Source: DASWHF01 sp036393295 (GTDB lineage Bacteria > Pseudomonadota > Gammaproteobacteria > Acidiferrobacterales > UBA6901). Taken from it: a DNA stretch of 32,046 bases. The DNA lies in assembly GCA_036393295.1 (NCBI GenBank), contig DASWHF010000067.1:1-32046 (forward strand), written 5' to 3'. A program made the position numbers and the translations under genes. The notes below the pieces were generated by a model, which was not told the origin of the DNA, did no database searches, and was given only the letters and a program-made list of their open reading frames with translations. Shown one piece after another: positions 7,525 through 15,058 of the stretch (within the stretch, counting starts at the first letter, position 1; every line of letters begins with the position of its first letter).

Positions 7525-7592
7525 ATGCTAGACCGAACAAGCGAAACTATTTTGATTTGCATCAATAAACGTCGATCGACCTTCAGTAATAT
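7525..7592. promoter_or_regulatory. Divergent FNR-controlled promoter pair for hyp and hyn operons
   Basis: TTGAT-TTGC-ATCAA (7552-7565) is a perfect match to the FNR/ANR consensus TTGAT-N4-ATCAA. Rightward, TAATAT (7587-7592) begins 28.5 bp from the box centre. Leftward on the minus strand, TAGCAT (7530 down to 7525) begins at the same 28.5 bp. FNR class II activator sites are centred near -41.5, which puts a -10 hexamer about 29 bp away, so both directions fit. This would make hydrogenase synthesis and maturation co-inducible without oxygen. The box is read directly; the start points are inferred. Confidence 0.85.
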
Positions 7593-7676
7593 ACCCACGA
7601 ACCGCAGGGAGGCAAACGGCGCAGGCCGGCGTTGGACGTCCGACTCCACACTAACCTTAGGGGATTCGCCGCAACC

Positions 7677-8198
7677 GTGAACCGGAAAACGCTGGTGTTG
7701 GGGTTGGGCAATACCCTGTTGGGCGACGAAGGCGCCGGCGTCCATGCGATCCGCTATCTCGCCGAACCGTCCCGCGCCCTGCCGGATGTCGACTATCTCG
7801 ACGGCGGCACGCTCAGTTTCACCCTCGCCGGCGCGATCGAGGACGCCGACCACCTCATTGTCATCGACGCCGCCGAGCTGCACGCCGCGCCCGGCACGGT
7901 CCAGGTCTTCGAGGGCGCCGCCATGGACGAATTTCTCGGCCGCAACCGCAAGGCCAGCGTCCACGAGGTGAGCCTCATGGATCTGCTGGCGATCGCGCGC
8001 CTCACCGACAGCCTGCCGGCGCGGCGCGCGCTGATCGGCATTCAGCCGCAGTATCTCGACTGGGCCGATGCCCCGACGCCGGCCGTGGCCGAGGCCATCC
8101 CGGCGGCGGGCGACGCCGCCTTGCGCCTGCTGCGCGACTGGCAGCCGGCCGCGGCGGCGCATGATCCACTTTCCATTGCGACAACGGAGTGCACCTGA
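7677..8198 (+). CDS. hynD: Hydrogenase maturation protease (HupD/HynD family)
   Basis: The endopeptidase trims the C-terminal peptide of the [NiFe] large subunit after nickel insertion. The GTG at 7677 gives 173 residues and begins right at the family motif VLGLGNTLLGDEGAGVH, whose Glu18 is a nickel-sensing ligand. IDAAEL (Asp near 63) and SVHEVSL (His) supply the other expected ligands. An in-frame TTG at 7632 would add 15 residues that do not look like the family. The gene is first in the plus-strand operon, about 78 bp after the predicted transcription start. Its substrate is probably HynL in the same operon, which has a 15-residue tail to remove. The C-terminus, about residues 155-173, is poorly conserved in appearance. 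Confidence 0.93.
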   Translation: MNRKTLVLGLGNTLLGDEGAGVHAIRYLAEPSRALPDVDYLDGGTLSFTLAGAIEDADHLIVIDAAELHAAPGTVQVFEGAAMDEFLGRNRKASVHEVSLMDLLAIARLTDSLPARRALIGIQPQYLDWADAPTPAVAEAIPAAGDAALRLLRDWQPAAAAHDPLSIATTECT

Positions 8199-8201
8199 AC
8201 G

Positions 8202-8627
8202 ATGAATGCCTTGAGCGGAATCGGCGTAAAGGTCGTGGGCGGCGCCGGTCCGGCGCAGACCGTCGGCAGCGTGCGCGCCATCGCCCACGAGATCGAAACC
8301 CTGCTCGGCCGCCTGATACACAACGGCGAGCCGGGGGCGATCGACCTGCGTAGCCTGCCGATGTCGCCCGAGGACTACGCCGGTCTGCGCGCGCTGCTCG
8401 GCGAGGGCGAGGTGTCGGCGGTGATCGACGCGCTCGGTCCGACCGAGGTGCGCGAGACCGCGGTGCGCGGCGTGTGGTGGGTCAGCCATCGCAACAGCGA
8501 GGACGACACGCTCGCCGAGCTCATCGAGGTCACGCATGTGCCGGAGATCCTCAAGGCGCATCCGGACGACGTGGAAGACGGATTGGAATTGTTGCGTGCG
8601 CGCCTGGCCGAGCACGCTCAAACCTGA
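8202..8627 (+). CDS. Short HupH/HyaF-type hydrogenase assembly protein
   Basis: The product is 141 residues. It matches the C-terminal domain of HupH/HyaF: GEGEVSAVIDALGPTEVRET, then VWWVSHRN and EVTHVPEIL. Those proteins are about twice as long in the classical uptake hydrogenases, so this is a single-domain form. They are thought to assist iron-sulfur or small-subunit maturation, though the mechanism is poorly defined. It starts 3 bp after the protease gene and precedes hynS by 176 bp that hold a dispersed repeat. The length and domain call are read from sequence; the role follows from the family and operon. Confidence 0.82.
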   Translation: MNALSGIGVKVVGGAGPAQTVGSVRAIAHEIETLLGRLIHNGEPGAIDLRSLPMSPEDYAGLRALLGEGEVSAVIDALGPTEVRETAVRGVWWVSHRNSEDDTLAELIEVTHVPEILKAHPDDVEDGLELLRARLAEHAQT

Positions 8628-8669
8628 AAAGCGATTATGAGGACATGTTGAAAGCCGTGACGAAGGGTC

Positions 8670-8759
8670 CCCTCTCCCTTAGGGAGAGGGACAGGGTGAG
8701 GGCGAGCGACGCATCCCCCCTCACCCTAACCCTCTCCCCCCGCCCGCGGGGGGAGAGGG
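8670..8759. repeat. Dispersed inverted-repeat element, family A, copy 2
   Basis: The layout matches 724-859. Hairpin CCCTCTCCCT-T-AGGGAGAGGG spans 8670-8690 with perfect 10-bp arms. The inner stem AGGGTGAGGG / CCCTCACCCT (8693-8702, 8718-8727) is perfect. A 12-bp-arm hairpin occupies 8730-8759 with a GCCCGC loop. It fills the gap between the HupH-like gene and hynS and could lower or shape read-through within the operon. Confidence 0.88.
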
Positions 8760-8803
8760 GAGTGCCGTTTGGAATTTTGTGATCATTCACGAGGGGGTAT
8801 GCG

Positions 8804-9862
8804 ATGGCAAAATCGGCGACCTTGGGTGAAATGCTCGCGCAGCGCGGCATCTCGCGCCGCAGTTTCATGAAGTTCTGCGCGGCCACCGCCTCGCTGATGG
8901 CCCTGCCGCCGGGCATGGCGCCGGGCATGGCGGCGGCCCTGGCCCAGGCCAAGCGGCCGTCGGTGATCTGGCTGTCCTTCCAGGAATGCACCGGCTGCAC
9001 CGAGTCGCTGACGCGCTCGCACTCGCCGACGCTCGAAGGCATGATCTTCGATCTGATCTCGCTCGACTACCATCACACCCTGCAGGCGGCCGCCGGCTTT
9101 CAGGCCGAGGAGGCGCGCGAGCACGCCATGAAGGAGTTCGACGGCCAGTACCTGCTGGTGGTCGACGGCTCGATCCCGGTGGCCGACGACGGCATCTATT
9201 CGACCATCGCCGGCATCAGCAACAAGGACATGCTGATCGAGTCCGCCCAGGGCGCGGCGGCCATCATCGCGGTCGGCACCTGCGCCGCCTTCGGCGGCAT
9301 CCCCAAGGCGAACCCGAATCCGACCGGCGCGGTGGCGGTGTCCGACCTGATCAAGGACAAGCCGATCGTGAACGTCTCCGGTTGTCCGCCGATCCCGGTG
9401 GTGATCACCGGCGTGCTGGCGCATTTCCTGACCTTCGGCTCGCTGCCGGCGCTCGATCACCTCGGCCGCCCCAAGGCGTTCTTCGGCGAGAGCATCCACG
9501 ACCGCTGCTACCGGCGGCCGTTCTACGACCAGGGCAAGTTCGCCAAGACCTTCGACGACGAGGGCGCGCGCAACGGCTGGTGCCTGTACGAGCTCGGCTG
9601 CAAGGGTCCGACCACCTACAACGCCTGCGCGACCGTCAAGTGGAACGCCGGCACCAGCTTCCCCATCGAGTCCGGCCACGGTTGCCTGGGCTGCTCGGAG
9701 CCGGATTTCTGGGACAAGGGCAGCTTCTACAGGCCGCTGTCGACCGGCGAATGGGGCACCGGGGCCGGCATCGCCGCCGCGGTCGCGGCCGGCGCGGCGA
9801 TCGGCGCCGGTGCCGCGCTGATGTCGCGGCGCCGGCAGGAAGCGATCGCCAAGGAGAAATAA
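8804..9862 (+). CDS. hynS: Isp-type [NiFe]-hydrogenase small subunit
   Basis: The 352-residue product starts with a Tat signal (SRRSFMKF, 17-24, then a hydrophobic stretch), so it is folded and exported with its partner. ECTGC (C62, C65) provides the first proximal-cluster cysteines. Later cysteine groups (VGTCAAFGG, VSGCPP, the HDRC region, CLYELGCKGPTTYNAC, GCLGCSEPDFWD) supply the medial and distal clusters. The two extra cysteines of oxygen-tolerant group 1d enzymes (CTCC pattern) are absent. A C-terminal membrane helix (about 322-342, Ala/Gly-rich) followed by RRRQE anchors it. GAGGGGG lies 6 bp before the ATG. The order hynS-isp1-isp2-hynL is the hallmark of group 1e enzymes of purple sulfur bacteria and relatives. 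Confidence 0.96.
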   Translation: MAKSATLGEMLAQRGISRRSFMKFCAATASLMALPPGMAPGMAAALAQAKRPSVIWLSFQECTGCTESLTRSHSPTLEGMIFDLISLDYHHTLQAAAGFQAEEAREHAMKEFDGQYLLVVDGSIPVADDGIYSTIAGISNKDMLIESAQGAAAIIAVGTCAAFGGIPKANPNPTGAVAVSDLIKDKPIVNVSGCPPIPVVITGVLAHFLTFGSLPALDHLGRPKAFFGESIHDRCYRRPFYDQGKFAKTFDDEGARNGWCLYELGCKGPTTYNACATVKWNAGTSFPIESGHGCLGCSEPDFWDKGSFYRPLSTGEWGTGAGIAAAVAAGAAIGAGAALMSRRRQEAIAKEK

Positions 9863-9863
9863 T

Positions 9864-10517
9864 ATGGACCTGCTCGATTTCGCCCGCGGTCCGGCGCTGC
9901 AGTGGTCGCTGTACATCCTGGTGATCGGCGTCGCCTGGCGGCTGATCGGGGTGCTGCTGCTGCGCCGCAAGGCCGATCACTCCGAACCGCGCAGCACGGC
10001 GACCGCGCGCGGCGCGCTCTTCACCATCTGGCGGCGCATGTGGCCGCGCAAGGAGTTTCAGGCGCGCACCGTCTACGGCCAGACCGTCGGCTATGTCTTT
10101 CACATCGGCCTGGCGCTGGTGGTGTTCGGCTTCGTTCCGCATATTCTCTTCATCAAGGACCTCACCGGCCTGTCCTGGCCGGGGCTGCCGAGCAACGTCG
10201 TCTATCTTATCGGCGTCGTCACCCTGGCGGCGCTGATCCTGGCGCTGGTGCGGCGCATGACCCACCCGGTGCTGCGGCTGCTGTCGAACTTCGACGACTA
10301 CTTCAGCTGGATCGTGACCACCCTGCCGGTGCTCACCGGCCTGCTGGCGGTCGCGCACCTCGGGGCGCGCTACGAGACCCTGCTCGCGATCCATATCCTG
10401 AGCGTGGAGCTGCTGTTCGTCTGGTTCCCGTTCGGCAAGCTGATGCACGCCATCCTGTTCGCCTTCTCCCGCGGATCGACCGGCGCGCTGTTCGCGCGCC
10501 GAGGAGCCAGCACATGA
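9864..10517 (+). CDS. isp1: Isp1, b-type cytochrome membrane subunit of the hydrogenase
   Basis: The 217-residue product has about five membrane helices and resembles the NarI/DsrM-type cytochrome b family. Histidines within or near helices (for example YVFHIGLAL, the MTHPVLRLL region, VAHLGARYETLLAIHILS and GKLMHAIL) are candidates for haem b ligation. In the Isp hydrogenases it links the periplasmic HynSL dimer to the quinone pool and to Isp2. It starts one base after the hynS stop and overlaps isp2 by 4 bp (ATGA), so translation is probably coupled. Gene order and fold make the assignment strong; the haem ligands are inferred. Confidence 0.92.
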   Translation: MDLLDFARGPALQWSLYILVIGVAWRLIGVLLLRRKADHSEPRSTATARGALFTIWRRMWPRKEFQARTVYGQTVGYVFHIGLALVVFGFVPHILFIKDLTGLSWPGLPSNVVYLIGVVTLAALILALVRRMTHPVLRLLSNFDDYFSWIVTTLPVLTGLLAVAHLGARYETLLAIHILSVELLFVWFPFGKLMHAILFAFSRGSTGALFARRGAST

Positions 10518-11875
10518 GCGCCGCCAAGTCCCAGACCGAGAAGCACCCGCTCGACACCGACTCGCCGCGCTTCAGCATCAAGAAACCCAAGGTGCGCTAC
10601 GACAAGCAGGGCGACATGCCCGACGACCAGCGCGTCGCCACGGCGATGCGCCATTTCGTCCGCGACTTCGGCGCGACCGCGGCGGTGTACATGGAGAGCT
10701 GCATCCACTGCGGGCTGTGCGCCGAGGCCTGCCATTACTACGTGCAGACCGCCGACCCCAAGTACACGCCGATCTGGAAGCTCGAACCGTTCAAGCAGGC
10801 CTACAAGCGCGAGTACGGGCCGTTCTCGTTCTTCTACCGCGCGCTCAACCTGAAGTCCCCGGTCACGGTCGGGGAGCTGCAGGAGTGGCAGGAGCTGATC
10901 TACGACTCCTGCACCCTATGCGGCCGCTGCACGATGGTCTGCCCGATGGGCATCGACATCGCCACCCTGGTCGGCCAGGCGCGCCACGGCATGTTCCAGG
11001 CCGGGCTGGTGCCGCACGAGCTGTGGGCGGTGGCCGAGCGCGCCGAGAAGGAGGGCAGCCCGCTGGGCGCGACCCCGAAGGTCTTCAAGGACCGCATCGA
11101 GTGGCTGGCCGACGATCACGAGGTCGATATCCCGGTCGACGAGGACCAGGCCGACATCATGATCAGCATGTCGTCGATCGAGATCATGAAGTATCCGGAG
11201 TCGATCGTCGCGACCGCCAAGGTGCTCAACAAGCTCGGCGCCAAGTGGACGATCCGGCTCGACGGCTACGAGGCCACCAACTTCGGCATGCTGTCCGGCA
11301 ACACCGCCTGGCAGAAGGACATGAGCATGAAGCTCATCAACGCCGCGATCGCCTGCAAGGCGAAGATCCTGATCCTGCCGGAATGCGGCCACGCCTACGG
11401 CGCGCTGCGCTGGCAGGGCGCCAACATCTACGGCAAGCCGCTGCCGTTCCGGGTGATGCACATCTCCGAGTTCCTGGCGGAGAACCTCAAGAACGGCAAG
11501 CTCCAGGTCAAGAAGGTCGACAAGTCGATCACCTTCCACGACCCCTGCCAGGTGTCGCGCCGCGGCGGCGCCACCCAGGCGCCGCGCGACGTGCTCGACA
11601 CGCTCGGCGTCGAGCTGCGCGAGATGAAGGACACGGGCGCGCTCAACTGGTGCTGCGGCGGCGGCGGCGGGGTGGTGACCATCCATCGCGCCGACGATCT
11701 GCGTTATAAGGTTTTCCAGATCAAGATGAAGCAGGTCGACGACACCGCCGCCGAGATGCTGGTGACGAGCTGCTCCAACTGCCGGCAGACCTTCGACGAC
11801 GGCCAGGCCCACTTCAAGTGGGACAAGACCGCCAACAGCCTGCTGGAGCTGGTCGCCGATAATCTGGTTGACTAA
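10514..11875 (+). CDS. isp2: Isp2, HdrD/DsrK-like iron-sulfur subunit of the hydrogenase
   Basis: The product is 453 residues. Two [4Fe-4S] ferredoxin motifs lie at C63-x2-C66-x2-C69-x3-C73 and C133-x2-C136-x2-C139-x3-C143. The C-terminal half has the CCG-type cysteine motifs of heterodisulfide reductase HdrD (PECGHAYG with FHDPCQ, then NWCCGGGGG and TSCSNCRQ), which hold a noncubane cluster. It is cytoplasmic and probably exchanges electrons with Isp1. The start at 10514 overlaps the isp1 stop; the open frame upstream is an isp1 shadow. A repeat of family C follows before hynL. In studied homologues the physiological partner of Isp2 is uncertain. Confidence 0.94.
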   Translation: MSAAKSQTEKHPLDTDSPRFSIKKPKVRYDKQGDMPDDQRVATAMRHFVRDFGATAAVYMESCIHCGLCAEACHYYVQTADPKYTPIWKLEPFKQAYKREYGPFSFFYRALNLKSPVTVGELQEWQELIYDSCTLCGRCTMVCPMGIDIATLVGQARHGMFQAGLVPHELWAVAERAEKEGSPLGATPKVFKDRIEWLADDHEVDIPVDEDQADIMISMSSIEIMKYPESIVATAKVLNKLGAKWTIRLDGYEATNFGMLSGNTAWQKDMSMKLINAAIACKAKILILPECGHAYGALRWQGANIYGKPLPFRVMHISEFLAENLKNGKLQVKKVDKSITFHDPCQVSRRGGATQAPRDVLDTLGVELREMKDTGALNWCCGGGGGVVTIHRADDLRYKVFQIKMKQVDDTAAEMLVTSCSNCRQTFDDGQAHFKWDKTANSLLELVADNLVD

Positions 11876-11883
11876 TGATTTTT

Positions 11884-11984
11884 GCCACGGGGGTCACGGG
11901 GGGCACGGGGAACTCAAGAATGAAATACGCAAAGCGGTTTTTCATTCATTCGGTTTTCCCCGTGTCCCCCGTGTCCCCCGTGGC
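11884..11984. repeat. Inverted-repeat element, family C, copy 1 (isp2/hynL gap)
   Basis: The outer arms 11884-11912 and 11956-11984 are built from CACGGGG units and pair at 27 of 29 positions. Inside is a second stem, GAATGAAA / TTTCATTC (11918-11925, 11940-11947). A relative with the same outer arms but a different inner stem is at 22757-22845. The element separates hynL from the rest of its operon. Confidence 0.88.
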
Positions 11985-12011
11985 TAATCGATATTATAGC
12001 GAGGACCCGTC

Positions 12012-13784
12012 ATGGCCGCTCAGACCGTAGTCGTCGATCCCATCACCCGCATCGAGGGGCATCTGCGCATCGAGGCGCAGACCGACGCCGCCGGCACCAT
12101 CACCCAGGCGTCGAGCGCCGGCACCATGGTGCGCGGCATCGAGATCATCCTGCGCGGCCGCGACCCGCGCGACGCCTGGGCCTTCGCCCAGCGCATCTGC
12201 GGGGTGTGCACGCTGGTGCACGGCATCGCCTCGGTGCGCGCCGTCGAGGACGCGCTCAAGTACCCCGTGCCCCCGAACGCCCAGCTGATTCGCAACCTGA
12301 TGATCGCGGCGCAGTACGTGCACGATCACGTCATGCACTTCTATCACCTGCACGCACTCGACTGGGTGGACGTGGTCTCGGCGCTCAAGGCCGATCCCAA
12401 GAAGACCTCGGAGCTCGCGCAGTCGATCAGCAATTATTCCAAGTCCTCGCCCGGCTACTTCGCCGACGTCCAGAAGCGCGTCAAGAACTTCGTCGAGACC
12501 GGCCAGCTCGGCATCTTCGGCAACGCCTACTGGGGGCATCCGGCCTACCGGCTGCCGCCGGAGGCCAATCTCATGGCGGTGGCGCATTACCTGGAGGCGC
12601 TCGTCTGGCAGCGTGACGTCGTCAAGCTGCACGCGATTTTCGGCGGCAAGAACCCGCACCCGAACTTCCTGGTGGGCGGCGTGCCGTGCGCGATCAGCGT
12701 GCACCCCGAGTCGGCCGGCCAGGGTCGCGGGCCGCATTACCGTGGCGGCGCCGGTGCCACGTCGGTCAACGTCGTCGGCCTGCAGCAGGTCAAGAACGTC
12801 ATCGAGCAGATGCGCGCCTTCGTCGACCAGGTCTATGTGCCGGACACGCTGGCGATCGCCGGTTTCTACAAGGACTGGTTCCGGCAGGGCGAGGGCATCG
12901 GCAATTTCATGACCTACGGCGACTTCCCGGAGAAGGGCATGGACGATCCGGCCAGCTACCTGATCCCGCCGGCGGTGATCGTCGATCGCGACCTCAACAA
13001 CCTGCAGCCGGTCGACCTGAACGACCCCGAGCAGATCCAGGAATTCATCGCCCATTCCTGGTACGACTACGGTGCCGGCAAGGAGGCCGGCCTGCACCCC
13101 TATGTCGGCGAGACCAAGTTCAACTACACCGGCCCGAAGCCGCCCTACGAGCACCTCGACACCGACCAGAGTTATTCCTGGCTCAAGTCGCCGCGCTGGC
13201 GCGGCAAGGCCGTGGAGGTCGGGCCGCTGGCGCGGGTGCTGGTGCTCTACGCCAAGGGCCACGAGCCGACCCGCGAGCTCGCCCACTACGCGCTCAAGAA
13301 GCTCGATCTGCCGATCGCCGCGCTGTACTCGACGCTCGGGCGCACCGCGGCGCGCACCCTCGAGACCAAGATCATCGCCGACACCATGCAGGTCTGGTAT
13401 GACAACCTGATCGCCAACATCAAGGCCGGCGACGTCCGCACCTTCAACGAGACGCTGTGGGAGCCGTCGAGCTGGCCGAAGCAGGCGCAGGGTGTGGGCT
13501 ACATGGAGGCGCCGCGCGGCGCGCTCGCACACTGGATCGTGATCAAGAACGGCGTGATCGACAACTACCAGGCGGTGGTGCCGAGCACCTGGAACGCCGG
13601 GCCGCGCGACGTGCAGGGCCAGGACGGCCCCTACGAGGCGGCGCTCAAGGGTCACAAGCTCGCCAACACCCGTCAACCGGTCGAGATCCTGCGCACCATC
13701 CACAGCTTCGACCCGTGCATCGCCTGCGCGGTGCATGTCGCCGATCCGGACGGCGAGGAGCTGGTCAAGGTGAAGGTGCGTTGA
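12012..13784 (+). CDS. hynL: Isp-type [NiFe]-hydrogenase large subunit
   Basis: The catalytic subunit is 590 residues, a normal length. Active-site cysteines are C63 and C66 in RICGVCTLVHG and C569 and C572 in DPCIACAVH, which bind the Ni-Fe(CN)2CO centre. The 15 residues after His575 form the peptide expected to be cut off by the maturation protease. DPITRIEGHLRIE at the N-terminus is typical. GAGG lies 7 bp before the ATG. The enzyme oxidises or produces H2 at the periplasmic side with HynS. It lies 136 bp after isp2, separated by a repeat, and 30 bp before hupE. Confidence 0.97.
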   Translation: MAAQTVVVDPITRIEGHLRIEAQTDAAGTITQASSAGTMVRGIEIILRGRDPRDAWAFAQRICGVCTLVHGIASVRAVEDALKYPVPPNAQLIRNLMIAAQYVHDHVMHFYHLHALDWVDVVSALKADPKKTSELAQSISNYSKSSPGYFADVQKRVKNFVETGQLGIFGNAYWGHPAYRLPPEANLMAVAHYLEALVWQRDVVKLHAIFGGKNPHPNFLVGGVPCAISVHPESAGQGRGPHYRGGAGATSVNVVGLQQVKNVIEQMRAFVDQVYVPDTLAIAGFYKDWFRQGEGIGNFMTYGDFPEKGMDDPASYLIPPAVIVDRDLNNLQPVDLNDPEQIQEFIAHSWYDYGAGKEAGLHPYVGETKFNYTGPKPPYEHLDTDQSYSWLKSPRWRGKAVEVGPLARVLVLYAKGHEPTRELAHYALKKLDLPIAALYSTLGRTAARTLETKIIADTMQVWYDNLIANIKAGDVRTFNETLWEPSSWPKQAQGVGYMEAPRGALAHWIVIKNGVIDNYQAVVPSTWNAGPRDVQGQDGPYEAALKGHKLANTRQPVEILRTIHSFDPCIACAVHVADPDGEELVKVKVR

Positions 13785-13814
13785 GCCGGCGCGGCATTTA
13801 ACAGGAGACAGGCA

Positions 13815-14414
13815 ATGAGAGTCGATCGTGTGTTGAAGACGGTGACGGCATTGGTGGCGCTGGCCTATGTGCCGCTCGCGCAGGCGCACAGCGGCGCGGT
13901 GCCGGGCAGCGGGCTGGCGGCGGGGCTGGCGCATCCGTTCACCGGCCTCGATCACCTGCTGGCGATGGTGGCGGTCGGTCTGTGGGCCGCGCAGCACGCC
14001 GGCCGCGCGCGCCTCGCGCTGCCGCTGGCATTTGTCGCCATGATGACGACCGGCGCCGTGCTGGCGATGTCCGGCGTGCTGCCCGCCGAGCCGATTTTCG
14101 AGGCCGGTGTCGCGGCCTCGGTGCTGGCGGTCGGCCTGTTGGTGGCGGCGCGCGCCCGCTTGGGTCTGGTGACCGGCGTGCTGTTGATCGGCGGGTTTGC
14201 GCTGTTACACGGCCATGTGCATGGCATTGAGCTGCCGGCGGCCGCCTCGCCGGACGCCTACATCCTGGGAATGATGGTTTCGACCGCGACGCTGCACGCC
14301 TTGGGATGGTCCCTCGGCCGCTACGCGCAACGCGCCGCGCGCGAGCTGTGGCTGCGCGGACTCGGCGGCGGCATCGCCGCGGCCGGCGCGCTGCTGTGGG
14401 TGGGTCAGTTCTAG
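13815..14414 (+). CDS. hupE: HupE/UreJ nickel permease
   Basis: The product is 199 residues. An N-terminal signal-like segment ending ...PLAQAHSG exposes a histidine, followed by the family motif HPFTGLDHLLAMVAVGLWA (from about residue 36) and about six hydrophobic helices with further histidines (LLHGHVHGIELP). HupE proteins carry Ni2+ across the membrane for hydrogenase or urease. AGGAGA lies before the ATG. The location directly after hynL assigns it to hydrogenase supply. It is the last gene of the operon. Confidence 0.94.
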   Translation: MRVDRVLKTVTALVALAYVPLAQAHSGAVPGSGLAAGLAHPFTGLDHLLAMVAVGLWAAQHAGRARLALPLAFVAMMTTGAVLAMSGVLPAEPIFEAGVAASVLAVGLLVAARARLGLVTGVLLIGGFALLHGHVHGIELPAAASPDAYILGMMVSTATLHALGWSLGRYAQRAARELWLRGLGGGIAAAGALLWVGQF

Positions 14415-14485
14415 ACTTCTGCGCCCGCTAACCGGGTCGGCGACGGACCGCGACGAACCGGCGTGCGTCGACCGGTGCGCGGGCG

Positions 14486-14504
14486 CCCGTCCCCACGGGT
14501 TTCT
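14486..14504 (+). terminator. Weak candidate terminator after hupE
   Basis: CCCGT-CCCC-ACGGG, a 5-bp GC-rich stem with a 4-base loop, is followed directly by TTTCT. It lies 72 bp past the hupE stop and before the V-ATPase promoter region. The stem is short, so it may be weak or fortuitous. Confidence 0.35.
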
Positions 14505-14542
14505 ACGCCCGCCGATCGGTCGGCCCGTCATGGGCGACCTAT

Positions 14543-14686
14543 TTAATCCAGATCAATAACCCCGTTGCGACGACGTGCGATAGTCGGTGTGCCCCGTTGC
14601 GCCGCGCCGCTTGCCGGGTCGGGCGCAATGTTGACGTAAGTCAATGTATGGGCGACGGGATATGCAATTATTAGCATTAACTAATA
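14543..14686 (+). promoter_or_regulatory. V-ATPase promoter region with two CRP/FNR-type palindromes
   Basis: The 323-bp gap before the V-ATPase operon holds three symmetric sites. TTAAT-CCAG-ATCAA (14543-14556) is one base off the FNR consensus; GATAGT (14579-14584) lies 29.5 bp from its centre, as for a class II -10. TTGAC-GTAA-GTCAA (14631-14644) is a perfect palindrome of the CRP/FNR 5-4-5 type, close to DNR/NNR sites; AATTAT (14666-14671) is 28.5 bp from its centre. TATTAG-CATTAA-CTAATA (14669-14686) is a further 6-bp-arm inverted repeat overlapping that -10. This suggests tandem promoters under anaerobic control. Sites are seen; function is inferred. Confidence 0.65.
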
Positions 14687-14737
14687 TACGAACCGGTCGG
14701 CGACGGGCGGCAACCGACCCAGCGCAAGGGGACAACA

Positions 14738-15058
14738 ATGGAAGACGTGCTGCAACGCCTGTTGGATGCCGAACTGCAGTCCGAGGCGCTCGTCAAGGAG
14801 GCCGAGCACAAGCGTGAACGCCTGATCCGCCAGGCGCTCGACGACACGCGCGCCGCCGAGAAGCAGTTCGAGGCGCGCCTGCCCGATCTGCGCAATGCCT
14901 TCGTCGAGAAGGCCGAGGAGCGCGCCGCCCAGGCGGTCGCCGAGCAGACCCGGCGCTACGAGGAGTGGCGCGGGCAGTTGCAGGCCCAGGCGCGCGAGCG
15001 GCAGCCGGACGCGGTCGCCGCGGCGGTCGCCCTGCTGCTCGATACCGGGAAGGGCTGA
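14738..15058 (+). CDS. V/A-type ATPase peripheral stalk subunit H/G
   Basis: The 106-residue product is almost wholly charged helix (alternating Glu, Lys, Arg, Ala with heptad-like spacing), as expected for the small stalk subunit that pairs with subunit E to hold the A3B3 head. It is first in the operon and its stop abuts the start of subunit C. AAGGGGA is the ribosome site. The sequence is low in specific motifs, so position and coiled-coil character carry the call. Confidence 0.82.
   Translation: MEDVLQRLLDAELQSEALVKEAEHKRERLIRQALDDTRAAEKQFEARLPDLRNAFVEKAEERAAQAVAEQTRRYEEWRGQLQAQARERQPDAVAAAVALLLDTGKG

Noticed and set aside
8779..8791. CRP-like palindrome TGTGA-TCAT-TCACG before hynS
   Set aside because: Spacing is 4 rather than 6 for CRP, it differs from the FNR consensus, and it sits against the ribosome site, so it is probably chance.
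11994..13997. 667-codon minus-strand open frame opposite hynL
   Set aside because: The plus-strand hynL is unmistakable; the antisense frame has no domain and no ribosome site.
14435..14706. 12-bp direct repeat GGTCGGCGACGG at 14435-14446 and 14695-14706 flanking the ATPase promoter region
   Set aside because: Two copies of a GC-rich 12-mer with no transposase or inverted ends between them; not enough to call an insertion or attachment site.
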